Under the pieces are notes generated by a model. The model ran no database searches. It had not been told where the DNA came from and saw only the letters and a list, made by a program, of their open reading frames with translations. The position numbers and the translations under genes were made by a program. A DNA stretch of 64,000 bases from JAOUEA01 sp040882605 (lineage in GTDB: Bacteria > Actinomycetota > UBA4738 > HRBIN12), in assembly GCA_040882605.1 (NCBI GenBank), contig JBBEAY010000003.1, forward strand, positions 122,076-186,075, in the 5' to 3' direction. Positions 16,003 to 24,166 of the stretch are shown here, in pieces. Positions within the stretch are counted from its first letter, which is position 1; each line of letters begins with the position of its first letter.

Positions 16003-17004
16003 TCACACGCCCCATCGCAGCCCGGCCGTCTTCACGGGAGCGTCCCACAGCTGCGTGAAGTCGTCGTTCATCTTCAGCAGCGTGATCGAGCACCCCGCCA
16101 TCTCGAGCGACGTGATGTACGAGCCGATCAGGTTCCTCGAGATCGAGATGCCGCGCCCCGACAGGAACTTGTTGAGCTCGTTGTAGACCACATAGAGCTC
16201 GATCAACGGTGTGCCGCCCATGCCGTTCACGAACGCCAGCACGTCATCGCCGTTCGAGAACGGCGCGTCATCGACGATCGCCGTGGCCATCATCTCGACG
16301 ATCTCCGACGCCGCCTTCATCTTCATGCGCTCGCGTCCGGGCTCGCCATGGATGCCAACGCCCATCTCGATCTCGTCGTCGCCGAGCTCGAAGGTTGGTT
16401 TGCCGGCGGCCGGCACCGTGCACGACGTGAGCGCCATGCCCATCGAACGCGCGTTGGCGTTCACCTCGCGGCAGATGTCGGCGACTTCCTTCAGCGGTCG
16501 CTTCTGCTCGGCCGCCGCGCCGGCGATCTTCTCCATCAGCACGGTGGCGCCGACGCCGCGGCGGCCCGCCGTGTACAACGAGTCCTGCACGGCGACGTCG
16601 TCGTCGACCACGACCGACTCGACGTCGGTGCCCTCGGCGCGGCAGAGCTCAGCCGCCATCTCGAAGTTCATCACGTCGCCGGTGTAGTTCTTCACGATGT
16701 GCACCACGCCGGCCCCGCCGTCGACGGCCTTTGTCGCCGCCTCCATCTGGTCGGGGGTGGGGGAGGTGAAGACCTCGCCCGGTGCGGCTGCGTCGAGCAT
16801 GCCGGCGCCGACGAACCCGCCGTGCATCGGCTCATGACCGGACCCGCCGCCCGAGATCAGGGCGACCTTGCCTTGCACGGGGGCGTCGGCGCGGGTGATG
16901 TAGTACGGGTCGTAGAACACCTTCACGAGGTCGGGGTGTGCCGCCTCGATGCCCTGGAGCCCTTCCCGGACGACGTTCGCCGGGTTGTTGATCAGCTTCT
17001 TCAT
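16003..17004 (-). CDS. dhaK: Dihydroxyacetone kinase subunit DhaK (substrate-binding)
   Basis: 333 residues from the ATG at 17004, which begins KKLINNPANVVREGL as in E. coli DhaK; the longer reading upstream is Pro-rich and unlike the family. The histidine that forms the covalent hemiaminal with dihydroxyacetone is H219 in GVGIHGEPG, and the other substrate histidine is H57 in SGGGSGHEP. It receives phosphate from DhaL-ADP to make dihydroxyacetone phosphate. PTS-type DhaK is recognised by the lack of a fused ATP-binding domain, in agreement with the DhaM fusion downstream. Confidence 0.96.
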   Translation of the reverse strand: MKKLINNPANVVREGLQGIEAAHPDLVKVFYDPYYITRADAPVQGKVALISGGGSGHEPMHGGFVGAGMLDAAAPGEVFTSPTPDQMEAATKAVDGGAGVVHIVKNYTGDVMNFEMAAELCRAEGTDVESVVVDDDVAVQDSLYTAGRRGVGATVLMEKIAGAAAEQKRPLKEVADICREVNANARSMGMALTSCTVPAAGKPTFELGDDEIEMGVGIHGEPGRERMKMKAASEIVEMMATAIVDDAPFSNGDDVLAFVNGMGGTPLIELYVVYNELNKFLSGRGISISRNLIGSYITSLEMAGCSITLLKMNDDFTQLWDAPVKTAGLRWGV

Positions 17005-17064
17005 GCCTGCCTCGATTTCCGGTGGGGGGGCGGGAGGACCACACGGCCCCCCGTCGACCATGGC

Positions 17065-17778
17065 CTAGAGGTCAAATAGTGCCTTAGCTGCGACTGCTCC
17101 GATCACGCCGCCAACGATCGGCCCGACGACAGGGATCCATGAGTACGCCCAGTCAGAACTGCCCTTGCCGGGGATCGGCAGGATGGCATGGATGATGCGC
17201 GGACCGAGGTCGCGTGCCGGGTTGATCGCGTAGCCGGTTGGTCCGCCGAGCGCCATGCCGATGCCGAGCACCAACAGAGCGACGAAGAAGGCTCCAAGCG
17301 CAGCGAAGGCGTCCGCCTTGCCGATCGCAAGCACCCCGAGGACCAGCAAGAATGTGCCGATGATTTCGGTGATCAGGTTCGCAACGGTGTTGCGGATCGC
17401 GGGGCCCGTGCAGAAGACGGCGAGCTTCAGGCCCTGGTCTTCGGTTTCGCCCCAGTGTGCAAGGTAGGAGAGCCACACGAGGATCGCGCCGATGAACGCG
17501 CCGAGGAACTGGCCCGCGATCAACGTCGGAACGTCGCTCCACTCGACACCCAGATCCGCTGCTGCGAGCCCAATCGTCACGGCGGGGTTGATGTGACCCA
17601 CGCCATCGGTTACGGCGATGCTCGCAAGCACACCGACGAGGACCGCCATCGCCCAAGCCCAAGTGATGACCACCCACCCGGAGTTTTGCGCCTTCGACTT
17701 GTTGAGCAGGACGCCAGCGACCACCCCGTCGCCGATCAAGATCAGCACTGCTGTGCCGACCACCTCTCCGAGGAACAT
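17065..17778 (-). CDS. glpF: Glycerol uptake facilitator (aquaglyceroporin)
   Basis: About 237 residues with six membrane helices and both half-helix signatures: INPAVTIGLA and INPARDLGPR. The arginine and aspartate after the second NPA (NPARD) are typical of glycerol-conducting channels rather than strict water channels. It lets glycerol diffuse across the membrane. I start at the ATG at 17778 (FLGEVVGTAVLILIGDG); a GTG four codons upstream follows a purine-rich GAGGGG but with no spacing. It is the first gene of the long minus-strand run and faces the second dhaL across a 144-base control region. Confidence 0.93.
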   Translation of the reverse strand: MFLGEVVGTAVLILIGDGVVAGVLLNKSKAQNSGWVVITWAWAMAVLVGVLASIAVTDGVGHINPAVTIGLAAADLGVEWSDVPTLIAGQFLGAFIGAILVWLSYLAHWGETEDQGLKLAVFCTGPAIRNTVANLITEIIGTFLLVLGVLAIGKADAFAALGAFFVALLVLGIGMALGGPTGYAINPARDLGPRIIHAILPIPGKGSSDWAYSWIPVVGPIVGGVIGAVAAKALFDL

Positions 17779-17922
17779 CTGAGCGACCACCCCCTCTGAA
17801 CCGGGCCCCACACCGGGGCCGTGTCGGTTGTGAGCCAACTCCGTTCGTGAAAGCGTGTCAATAGTTCATGAAGACCGTTGTTCTCTCGACAAGTTACAAC
17901 TGTGTTCGGTATGGTCGAACAC
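17779..17922. promoter_or_regulatory. Divergent control region between glpF and the second dhaL
   Basis: This 144-base gap must hold the promoters for the glycerol run (minus) and for dhaL2-iclR (plus). A TTGACA hexamer reads on the minus strand at 17861-17856, though its expected -10 partner is poor. On the plus strand TCGACA (17886-17891) and TATGGT (17910-17915) are 18 bases apart. That would place transcription start close to the ATG at 17923, so the dhaL2 message may be leaderless. An 8-base palindrome TTCATGAA lies at 17865-17872. Promoter assignments are inference by eye. Confidence 0.5.
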
Positions 17923-17923
17923 A
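17901..17923. promoter_or_regulatory. Inverted repeat, probable IclR operator
   Basis: A perfect 8-base inverted repeat TGTGTTCG / CGAACACA with a 7-base spacer (GTATGGT). It overlaps the suggested -10 of dhaL2 and ends at its start codon, where a bound dimer would block transcription. The IclR gene is in the same plus-strand unit, so autoregulation and control of the glycerol run are both plausible. The arms are seen directly; the regulator is inferred. Confidence 0.6.
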
Positions 17924-18576
17924 TGAGTGTGAGCGTTGACGCATACGGCGACTATGCGATCCGACGGTGGGTACGGGGTTGCGCCGACGAGATCGCGGCG
18001 AATCGGGATTTCCTCACACAGCTGGACGCGGCGATCGGCGACGCGGACCACGGCATCAACATGGATCGGGGGTTCTCGGCCGCCATGACCGATCTCGATG
18101 CCACGACCGATCTGCCTGCGGGGGAGCTGTTGATCCGAGTCGGCGGCACCCTGATCTACAGGGTCGGCGGCGCTGCGGGGCCACTCTTCGGTACGTGTTT
18201 CAGACGAGCCGGGGAGTCCTTAGGCGAGACCGATACGTTCGACGCGGAGGACCTGCTGGCGGCGCTTCGCGCCGGCCTCGAGGGCATCCAGAAGCTCGGC
18301 GCTGCCCAGGAAGGCGACAAGACGATCGTCGACGCCTACGCGCCGGCTTTGCAGGCGTTCGAGCAAGAGTTGCGGGCGGGCGGCGACGCGGCGTCGGCCT
18401 CGCGGAAGGCCGCCGACTCGGCCCGTGAGGGCGTGCGTACGACCGTGCCCATGCAGGCGCGCAAGGGCCGAGCCTCCTACCTCGGGCCGCGAAGTGTGGG
18501 CCATCAGGACCCAGGTGCCACCTCGACTGCCTACCTGTTCGGGGCTCTCGCACGCACGTTGGGTAGTGGCGCATGA
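17923..18576 (+). CDS. Second DhaL-type subunit (dihydroxyacetone kinase L paralogue)
   Basis: 217 residues from the ATG at 17923. It keeps AAIGDADHGINMDRGF and the C-terminal QARKGRASYLGPRSVGHQDPG, so ADP and Mg binding look intact. In the phosphate loop it has VGGAAGPLFGT where the operon copy and E. coli have VGGASGPL. It is divergent from the glycerol run and overlaps the IclR gene as ATGA. It could be a second kinase subunit, or a sensor: in E. coli DhaL and DhaK signal to a transcription factor. Which of the two DhaL proteins works with DhaK cannot be told from sequence. No Shine-Dalgarno is evident, which fits a leaderless message. Confidence 0.9.
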   Translation: MSVSVDAYGDYAIRRWVRGCADEIAANRDFLTQLDAAIGDADHGINMDRGFSAAMTDLDATTDLPAGELLIRVGGTLIYRVGGAAGPLFGTCFRRAGESLGETDTFDAEDLLAALRAGLEGIQKLGAAQEGDKTIVDAYAPALQAFEQELRAGGDAASASRKAADSAREGVRTTVPMQARKGRASYLGPRSVGHQDPGATSTAYLFGALARTLGSGA

Positions 18577-19460
18577 CCGAGTCTCTGCCCGAATCTGTCC
18601 CCGAGTCCATGACCGAGCAAGCGTCCGAGGCTGCGCCTCCGCGCACGACCCCGACGTCAGGTGAGCGCCGGGGCACGATCCAGTCGGTCGAGCGCGCGGC
18701 CCGCATCCTCAAGGTGCTAGGCACCGGCAGCTCACGCATGGGGGTCACCGAGATCGCGGAGCGGCTCGGGCTCGCGAAAGGAACGGCGTACGGACTGCTG
18801 CGAACCCTCGAGGCACAAGAGCTCATCGAACAGGATCCCGAGACTGACAAGTATCGGCTTGGCCCGGCGATGCTGCAGCTCGGGAACGCGTTCCTCGACA
18901 ACCATGAGCTCCGGGCGCGATCGCTGCTGTGGGCTGACTCGCTCGCGTCGCGCGTCGGCGAGGCGGTGCGCGTGGGTGTGCTGCACGGATCGAACGTGCT
19001 GATCGTGCATCACGTGTTCCGCCCGGACAACTCGGTGCAGATCCTCGAGGTGGGAGCGTCGATCCCATGGCACGCGTGCGCGCTCGGCAAGGCGATCGCC
19101 GCCTACCTGCCCGAGGCGCCGCGCCGGGCGCTGCTCGAGTCTGAGCTGCTGCAGCTCACGGGTCGCACCGTCACCGACCCCTCCACGCTCGAGGCGACGC
19201 TCGCCGTGGTGGCCGAGGAGGGCTCCGCTGTCGAGGACGAGGAAGCGATAGTCGGAGAAGCCGAGATCGCCGCGCCCGTGTTCGACGACATGGGTCATTC
19301 GGTCGGAGCGATCGGCGTCGTCGGTCCGGTTGAGCGCCTCGTGCCCGACGGACGCCCGGCCTTGGCGTTGGTCGCGGCCGTGCGCGAGACGTCGCGGGGG
19401 CTCTCGCGCGACATGGGGGCCGGGCGCGTGAGGACTAGAGGCGGCGTCAGTCGGCGTTAG
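18573..19460 (+). CDS. IclR-family transcriptional regulator
   Basis: 295 residues. After about 30 polar residues, an N-terminal winged helix-turn-helix reads GTIQSVERAARILKVLG, then MGVTEIAERLGLAKGTAYGLL and YRLGPAMLQLG. The C-terminal effector domain includes HHVFRPDNSVQILEVG and PWHACALGKAIAAYLP, the usual IclR small-molecule pocket. It overlaps dhaL2 by ATGA and is therefore coupled to it. The likely target is the 23-bp inverted repeat at 17901-17923. The effector may be glycerol, glycerol-3-phosphate or dihydroxyacetone, since IclR members GlpR/GylR control glycerol genes in actinomycetes; this is by analogy. Confidence 0.9.
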   Translation: MTESLPESVPESMTEQASEAAPPRTTPTSGERRGTIQSVERAARILKVLGTGSSRMGVTEIAERLGLAKGTAYGLLRTLEAQELIEQDPETDKYRLGPAMLQLGNAFLDNHELRARSLLWADSLASRVGEAVRVGVLHGSNVLIVHHVFRPDNSVQILEVGASIPWHACALGKAIAAYLPEAPRRALLESELLQLTGRTVTDPSTLEATLAVVAEEGSAVEDEEAIVGEAEIAAPVFDDMGHSVGAIGVVGPVERLVPDGRPALALVAAVRETSRGLSRDMGAGRVRTRGGVSRR

Positions 19461-19517
19461 CACCGAGGGTGGCTTCGCTGTCGGCGCCGCGTCGTGCGGC
19501 GATAGGCTGCACCCGGC

Positions 19518-20549
19518 ATGGACGAGCCGACGCCTCTCATCATCGTTGACGACTTCGCCGCCGCCGCCCGCGCGGCCGTGCCGCCCGACGTGTGGGACTA
19601 CTACGAGGGCGGCGCGGGCGACGAGTGGACCCTCGCTGAGAACCGTCGCGCGTTCGATCGATGGACGCTGCGGCCTCGGTTCCTGCGGGGGGCCGGTAAC
19701 CCCGACACGTCGACGACGGTGCTCGGCACTCCGGTCGCGTTCCCGGTGCTCGTCGCGCCCTGGGCCTACCAGCGCCTCGCGCACCCCGATGGTGAGCACG
19801 CGACGGCACGCGCAGCGGCGGCGGCCGGCACGGTGATGGTCGTGTCATCGACGACCGAGGCTTACCTCGAGCAGGTCGCCACCGCGAGCGAAGGAGCCAA
19901 GTGGTGGCAGCTCTACGTGGCCGAGGATCGAGGGTTCACGGCGGCGATGCTCGAGCGCGTGGTGGCCGCGGGGTACAGAGCGATCTGCTGGACGGTGGAC
20001 TTCCCGGTGAACGGCCTGCGCCACCGTGATACCCGTAGCGGCTTCGTGATGCCGCTGGGTATCGGTGAGAGCGACTACATCTACGACTCGAACCTCTCGT
20101 GGGACGATCTGGCGTGGATCGGGGAACGCTCGCCTGGACTCCCGATCATCGTGAAGGGCCTGCTTACGGCAGAAGACGCCGAGCTCGCCGTGCAGGCGGG
20201 CGCCGACGCGATCGTGGTGTCGAACCACGGCGGGCGCCAGCTCGACCGTTCACCGGCTGGTCTCGACGCGCTCCCCGAGGTCGTGGCGCAGGTGTCGGGC
20301 CGCGTGCCGGTGCTCATGGACGGAGGGGTGCGCCGCGGCACCGACGTGCTGACAGCGATGGCGCTGGGCGCAAGTGCGGTGCTCGTAGGGCGGCCCACGA
20401 TCTGGGGTCTCGCCGCCGAGGGGGAAGCCGGCGTCGCCGCCGTGCTCGCGATCCTGCACGCGGAGCTCGAGAACGCGATGGCGCTCACCGGATGCCACAC
20501 GATCGACGAGATCGGCCGGGCCATCGTGACTCCCGCGCGCCGGTCCTAG
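19518..20549 (+). CDS. FMN-dependent alpha-hydroxy-acid oxidase/dehydrogenase
   Basis: 343 residues, the length of the glycolate oxidase/lactate oxidase family. Family landmarks are the N-terminal VWDYYEGGAGDEWTL, the phosphate-binding GVRRGTDVLTAMALGASAVLVGR, and the catalytic segment IVVSNHGGRQLD with the histidine that abstracts the proton. It oxidises a 2-hydroxy acid (lactate, glycolate, mandelate or similar) to the keto acid; specificity cannot be read. It follows the IclR gene by 57 bases on the same strand and might be part of that transcript, but no direct metabolic link to glycerol is evident. Confidence 0.88.
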   Translation: MDEPTPLIIVDDFAAAARAAVPPDVWDYYEGGAGDEWTLAENRRAFDRWTLRPRFLRGAGNPDTSTTVLGTPVAFPVLVAPWAYQRLAHPDGEHATARAAAAAGTVMVVSSTTEAYLEQVATASEGAKWWQLYVAEDRGFTAAMLERVVAAGYRAICWTVDFPVNGLRHRDTRSGFVMPLGIGESDYIYDSNLSWDDLAWIGERSPGLPIIVKGLLTAEDAELAVQAGADAIVVSNHGGRQLDRSPAGLDALPEVVAQVSGRVPVLMDGGVRRGTDVLTAMALGASAVLVGRPTIWGLAAEGEAGVAAVLAILHAELENAMALTGCHTIDEIGRAIVTPARRS

Positions 20550-20617
20550 CTCGAGTCCCTGCCTCAGCGACGCTCGGCCGATGACGCTGGAGGCCGCCGT
20601 CTGCCACGCTTGGTCGC

Positions 20618-21448
20618 ATGAGCGGATATGACCTGCATACGCATTCGACCTTCAGCGACGGCACCGAGGCGCCCACGCACAACGTGAACCTGGCGCGCGA
20701 GCGAGGCGTGGCCGGCATCGGCATCACCGACCACGACACGTTCGCCGGCCTCGACGAGGCGATCGCGGCCGGCGCAGAGGCCGGCGTCGAGATCGTGCCC
20801 GGCATCGAGTTCTCCGCCGAGTACGACGGCGCGAGTCTGCACGTGCTCGGGTACTGGGTCGATCCGACTCACGAGGAGCTGAAGGCCGAGCTGCGGCGTC
20901 TCACCGACACGCGGTTCCGCCGCGGCGAGATGATGATCGAGAAGCTGCAGGAAGCCGGCTACGAGATCACGTTCGAGCGCGTGCGCGAGATCGCCGGCGA
21001 CGACCTGATCGCCCGTCCCCACGTGGCGCAGGCCATGGTCGAGGCGGGCATAGTCGAGACCGAGAAGGAAGCGTTCGATCGCTACATCGCGGACGGCGGC
21101 GTCGCCTACGTGCCCAAGCACGCGCTGCATCCTGTCGACGCGCTTCGGCTGATAGGCGACGCCGGCGGCGTGTGTGTGCTCGCGCACCCAGCGATGTGGA
21201 AGGGCAACGGTTCGGTGCCCGACGAGCTGATCGAGCAGATGAAGGAAGGCGGCATGGTCGGTCTCGAGGTCGACCACCCCGACCACGATGAGGACACCCG
21301 CGCCCGCTATCGAGCGATGGCCGAACGTCTCGACCTGGTGCCGACCGGCTCGAGCGACTGCCACGGGGCGCGGTACGACTTCCGGCTGGGGGCGAACACC
21401 ACGCCGGTCGAGCTGGTCGACGAGCTGAAGCGACGCAGCGGTCGGTAG
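20618..21448 (+). CDS. PHP-domain phosphoesterase (RNase AM/TrpH-like)
   Basis: 276 residues. The PHP signature YDLHTHSTFSDGT starts the protein, GITDHDTFAGLDEA follows, and a GIEFSAEYDG acid and late SSDCHG complete the metal site. Stand-alone proteins of this length and order correspond to the YciV/TrpH group, which removes phosphate from 3',5'-nucleoside bisphosphates and trims RNA 5' ends. The insertion between metal motifs is the usual helical domain. Followed after 9 bases by a HAD hydrolase. Confidence 0.85.
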   Translation: MSGYDLHTHSTFSDGTEAPTHNVNLARERGVAGIGITDHDTFAGLDEAIAAGAEAGVEIVPGIEFSAEYDGASLHVLGYWVDPTHEELKAELRRLTDTRFRRGEMMIEKLQEAGYEITFERVREIAGDDLIARPHVAQAMVEAGIVETEKEAFDRYIADGGVAYVPKHALHPVDALRLIGDAGGVCVLAHPAMWKGNGSVPDELIEQMKEGGMVGLEVDHPDHDEDTRARYRAMAERLDLVPTGSSDCHGARYDFRLGANTTPVELVDELKRRSGR

Positions 21449-21457
21449 CTGCGTTCC

Positions 21458-22129
21458 GTGGCCGTGCCTGCCCTCGAGATGGTGTTCTTCGACATCGGTG
21501 GGGTGATGTACGACGACAGGGTGTACGCGCGCTCGTGGCGCAAGGCTCTCCGTGAATCGGGCGCCGACTTCACCGACGAGGAGTTCGAGCTCGAGTACTC
21601 GGCGGCTCGATCGGCGCAGTCGGAGTCGTTCCGGCGGCGGCTCACGAAACGGTTCCTCGGCTCGGACGGCGACCTCGCGGCGGTCGAAGCTCGCGCGGCC
21701 CGGTACTGGGCCTACCCCTCGACGTCGCTCTACCCCGACGTCGTGCCGTGCCTCGAGGCGCTCGAGGGGCGCTTCCGGCTCGGGGTGATCGCGAACCAGC
21801 CGTCGTCGGTGCGGTCAGCGATGGAACGCGACGGCCTCACGCCCTTCTTCGAGGTGTGGGGCGTGAGCGACGACCTCGGCCTGCAGAAGCCCGACCCGAA
21901 GCTCTTCTCCCACGTGCTGTACACCGCGGGGGTCTCGCCCGCGCGCAGTGTGATGATCGGTGACCGACTCGATTACGACGTGCGCCCGGCCAAGGCTGCG
22001 GGCATGCGGGCGGTATGGGTTTTGCGCGGCGAGGCGCCCGACGATCCGACCCCCGCCCAGCTCGCCCAAGCCGACGCATCTGTGGACGATCTCGCCGAAG
22101 TCCCCGCCTTGCTGGGTTCCTGGTCGTAA
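21458..22129 (+). CDS. HAD-superfamily hydrolase
   Basis: 223 residues from a GTG start. HAD motif I is atypical: MVFFDIGGVMYDD has DIGGV in place of DxDGT, as in the group of HAD proteins with FDxGGV. Motif III/IV is visible as LQKPDPKLF and SVMIGDRLDYDVRPAKAAGMRAVWV. A helical cap lies between residues 20 and 90. Such proteins dephosphorylate small metabolites; substrate unknown. It sits between the PHP phosphoesterase and the NADH dehydrogenase with gaps of 9 bases on each side. Confidence 0.85.
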   Translation: MAVPALEMVFFDIGGVMYDDRVYARSWRKALRESGADFTDEEFELEYSAARSAQSESFRRRLTKRFLGSDGDLAAVEARAARYWAYPSTSLYPDVVPCLEALEGRFRLGVIANQPSSVRSAMERDGLTPFFEVWGVSDDLGLQKPDPKLFSHVLYTAGVSPARSVMIGDRLDYDVRPAKAAGMRAVWVLRGEAPDDPTPAQLAQADASVDDLAEVPALLGSWS

Positions 22130-22138
22130 CGTCGGGTC

Positions 22139-23431
22139 ATGCACATCGTGATCGTTGGCGGCGGCGCCGCCGGGCTGAATGCCGCCCGGCGACTGCAGAA
22201 GGGGCTGCGCGGGACGGACCATCAGCTCACGCTGATCTCGAGCGAGAACGTCTTCCTGTATCAGTCCCTATTGCCCGAGGCTGCGGGCGGCACGTTGGAA
22301 CCGCGACACGTAGTGGTGCCGCTGCGCTCCGCGCTCCATCACGCCCGTGTCGTGGTCGGTGAGGTGGAGACGATCGACGTCGAGCATCGGCTGGTGCATC
22401 TGCGTGGCGTCGACGGCGACCGGCTGGAGATGGCGTACGACCAGCTCGTGCTCACGCCGGGCTCACGCTCGCGCACGCTTGCGGTGCCGGGGCTCGCAGC
22501 GCACGGCATCGGGTTCAAGACGCTCGCCGAGGCGATCTTGCTGCGCAATCACGTCCTGTCGCGGCTCGAGGCCGCCTCGCAGCGTCCCCCGCGCGACCCT
22601 CGGCGGCGGTCGGCGCTCACGTTCGTGTTCGTCGGGGCCGGCTACGCCGGGGTAGAGGCGCTCGCGGAGCTCGAAGATCTGGCGCGGTGGGCCGTGAAGC
22701 ACATCCCGGAGGTGCGCCCCGAGGAGCTCCGCTGGATATTGGTCGAAGCCCGGGACGCGATCTTGCCGGAGATCGGCGAGGGGCTCGGTGCGTACGCAGC
22801 GCGCGAGCTGCAGCGCCGGGATATCGAGATCAAGGTGGGCACACGCCTCGATTCCGTCGAAGGTGGCGTGGTGCAGCTGAGTGACGGCGAGTCGTTCCCT
22901 GCCGAAACGCTCGTGTGGACGGCCGGGGTCAAACCCGAGCCGATCGCGGCGGTCTCGGGACTTCCGGTCGACGACGCAGGCCGCCTGCTCGTCGACGCCT
23001 CGCTGCAGGTCGAGGGTTTCGAGGGTGTGATCTGGGCGGCGGGCGACGCGGCGGCGGTGCCCGACGTGGTGGCGGGAGGGCTCTGCCCGCCTTCAGCGCA
23101 GTACGCGACGCGCCAGGGTAAGCAGCTGGCAGCGAACGTGCTGGCGACGCTCGATGGCCGCGAGTTGGAGCCATTCCGCCTCAAGGCGCTCGGATCGCTC
23201 TGCTCACTCGGCCGATACAAGGGCGTGGCGGTCGTCATGGGGGTGCGGCTGCGCGGGTTCCCAGCGTGGTTCGTCACTCGCACCTATCACCTGCTGCAGC
23301 TTCCGACCCTGAATCGGAAGGTGCGAGTGGTGCTCGATTGGACGCTTTCGCTGTTCTTCCCTCGCGACGTTGCGGCGCTCGGGTCGCTGCACGACCCAAC
23401 GCAGGCATTCGAGCGCGCGTCGCAGGAGTAG
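22139..23431 (+). CDS. Type II NADH:quinone oxidoreductase (NDH-2-like)
   Basis: 430 residues with two dinucleotide-binding folds: HIVIVGGGAAGLNAARRL for FAD at the start and FVFVGAGYAGVEALAEL for NADH near residue 165. GVIWAAGDAAAVPD marks the FAD ribityl site. A C-terminal amphipathic region (residues 370-415, including FPAWFVTRTYHLLQLP) resembles the membrane-binding tail of NDH-2. It would transfer electrons from NADH to menaquinone without pumping protons. A sulfide:quinone or ferredoxin-NAD(P) type is less likely because no extra cysteines are seen. A hairpin terminator follows. Confidence 0.82.
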   Translation: MHIVIVGGGAAGLNAARRLQKGLRGTDHQLTLISSENVFLYQSLLPEAAGGTLEPRHVVVPLRSALHHARVVVGEVETIDVEHRLVHLRGVDGDRLEMAYDQLVLTPGSRSRTLAVPGLAAHGIGFKTLAEAILLRNHVLSRLEAASQRPPRDPRRRSALTFVFVGAGYAGVEALAELEDLARWAVKHIPEVRPEELRWILVEARDAILPEIGEGLGAYAARELQRRDIEIKVGTRLDSVEGGVVQLSDGESFPAETLVWTAGVKPEPIAAVSGLPVDDAGRLLVDASLQVEGFEGVIWAAGDAAAVPDVVAGGLCPPSAQYATRQGKQLAANVLATLDGRELEPFRLKALGSLCSLGRYKGVAVVMGVRLRGFPAWFVTRTYHLLQLPTLNRKVRVVLDWTLSLFFPRDVAALGSLHDPTQAFERASQE

Positions 23432-23523
23432 GCCGGCTCCCGCTCGCAGCGTTGCCGGGTAGACCCGTGGGGTCCATCGCGCAGCGGCTCGGCCCCGGAC
23501 CGGTGCCCTTCCCGGCGCGGTGA

Positions 23524-23580
23524 CTTGGCAAGGACCTCCGTAGGTGTCCCTGCAGCGAAAAGAGGGAGGTCCTTGCCTAG
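23524..23580. terminator. Bidirectional hairpin terminator
   Basis: Perfect 13-base arms GGCAAGGACCTCC (23527-23539) and GGAGGTCCTTGCC (23565-23577) enclose a 25-base loop between two convergent genes. Two further base pairs flank a mismatch at the base of the stem. There is no long T run, as is common in actinomycetes. Confidence 0.8.
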
Positions 23581-23615
23581 TCGCCGCGGTGAAAGTCCGC
23601 CCAGCGATCTGGACT

Positions 23616-24083
23616 TCAGGCGCCCTTGCGGCGCTGCCTCTGCAGCTCGCTCGCTGCCTGGAGCGCCTTGTGGCTGCTGGCGATGTCGGGCATCTCGTGG
23701 CCGCCTGCGAGCTCCTCGGCCGCCCACCGCGTGAGATCGCGGATCGACACGATGCCCACCACTTTGCCGCGATCGACCACCGGCAGGTGACGGATGTTCC
23801 GCTCCACCATGTGCTCGGCCGCGGCGGCGAGGTCCATCTTCGGCCCCACGGTCTCGAGGTCACGCCTGGTCATGCCGTGCGCGACCTTCACGGAATGCGG
23901 GTCGCCTCCGGCCGCCACCAGGTTCACGATGTCGCGCTCGGTCACGATGCCGGCGAGCTTCTTGCCGTCGAGCACCACGACCGACGAGATGCCGTTCGTG
24001 CGCATCGTCTTGGCGACATCGGCGAAGGTATCTTCGGTCTCTGCCGACTTCACTTCGGTGTGCATCACGTCGCCGACCTGCAT
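23616..24083 (-). CDS. Tandem CBS-domain protein
   Basis: 155 residues forming two CBS domains. The first runs VGDVMHTEVKSAETEDTFAD to GIVTERDIVNLVAAG, the second HGMTRRDLETV to GIVSIRDLTRWAAEE, followed by a basic tail (QRQRRKGA). Paired CBS domains bind adenine nucleotides and usually sense energy state; without a fused catalytic domain the target is unknown. It converges on the NDH-2 gene with the shared hairpin between them, and lies 83 bases after the TldE gene on the same strand. Confidence 0.88.
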   Translation of the reverse strand: MQVGDVMHTEVKSAETEDTFADVAKTMRTNGISSVVVLDGKKLAGIVTERDIVNLVAAGGDPHSVKVAHGMTRRDLETVGPKMDLAAAAEHMVERNIRHLPVVDRGKVVGIVSIRDLTRWAAEELAGGHEMPDIASSHKALQAASELQRQRRKGA

Positions 24084-24166
24084 CGCTGGGCGCCTCCTCA
24101 GGTGAACCGGAACCTCGGGGCGGTCAGCCTACCGCTTCGAGCAGGCTCCCCGTCTCGCGATGGCCG

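Noticed and set aside
23524..23580. Terminal inverted repeats of a small transposable element
   Set aside because: The arms sit 25 bases apart between two convergent stops with no target duplication, so a terminator is simpler.
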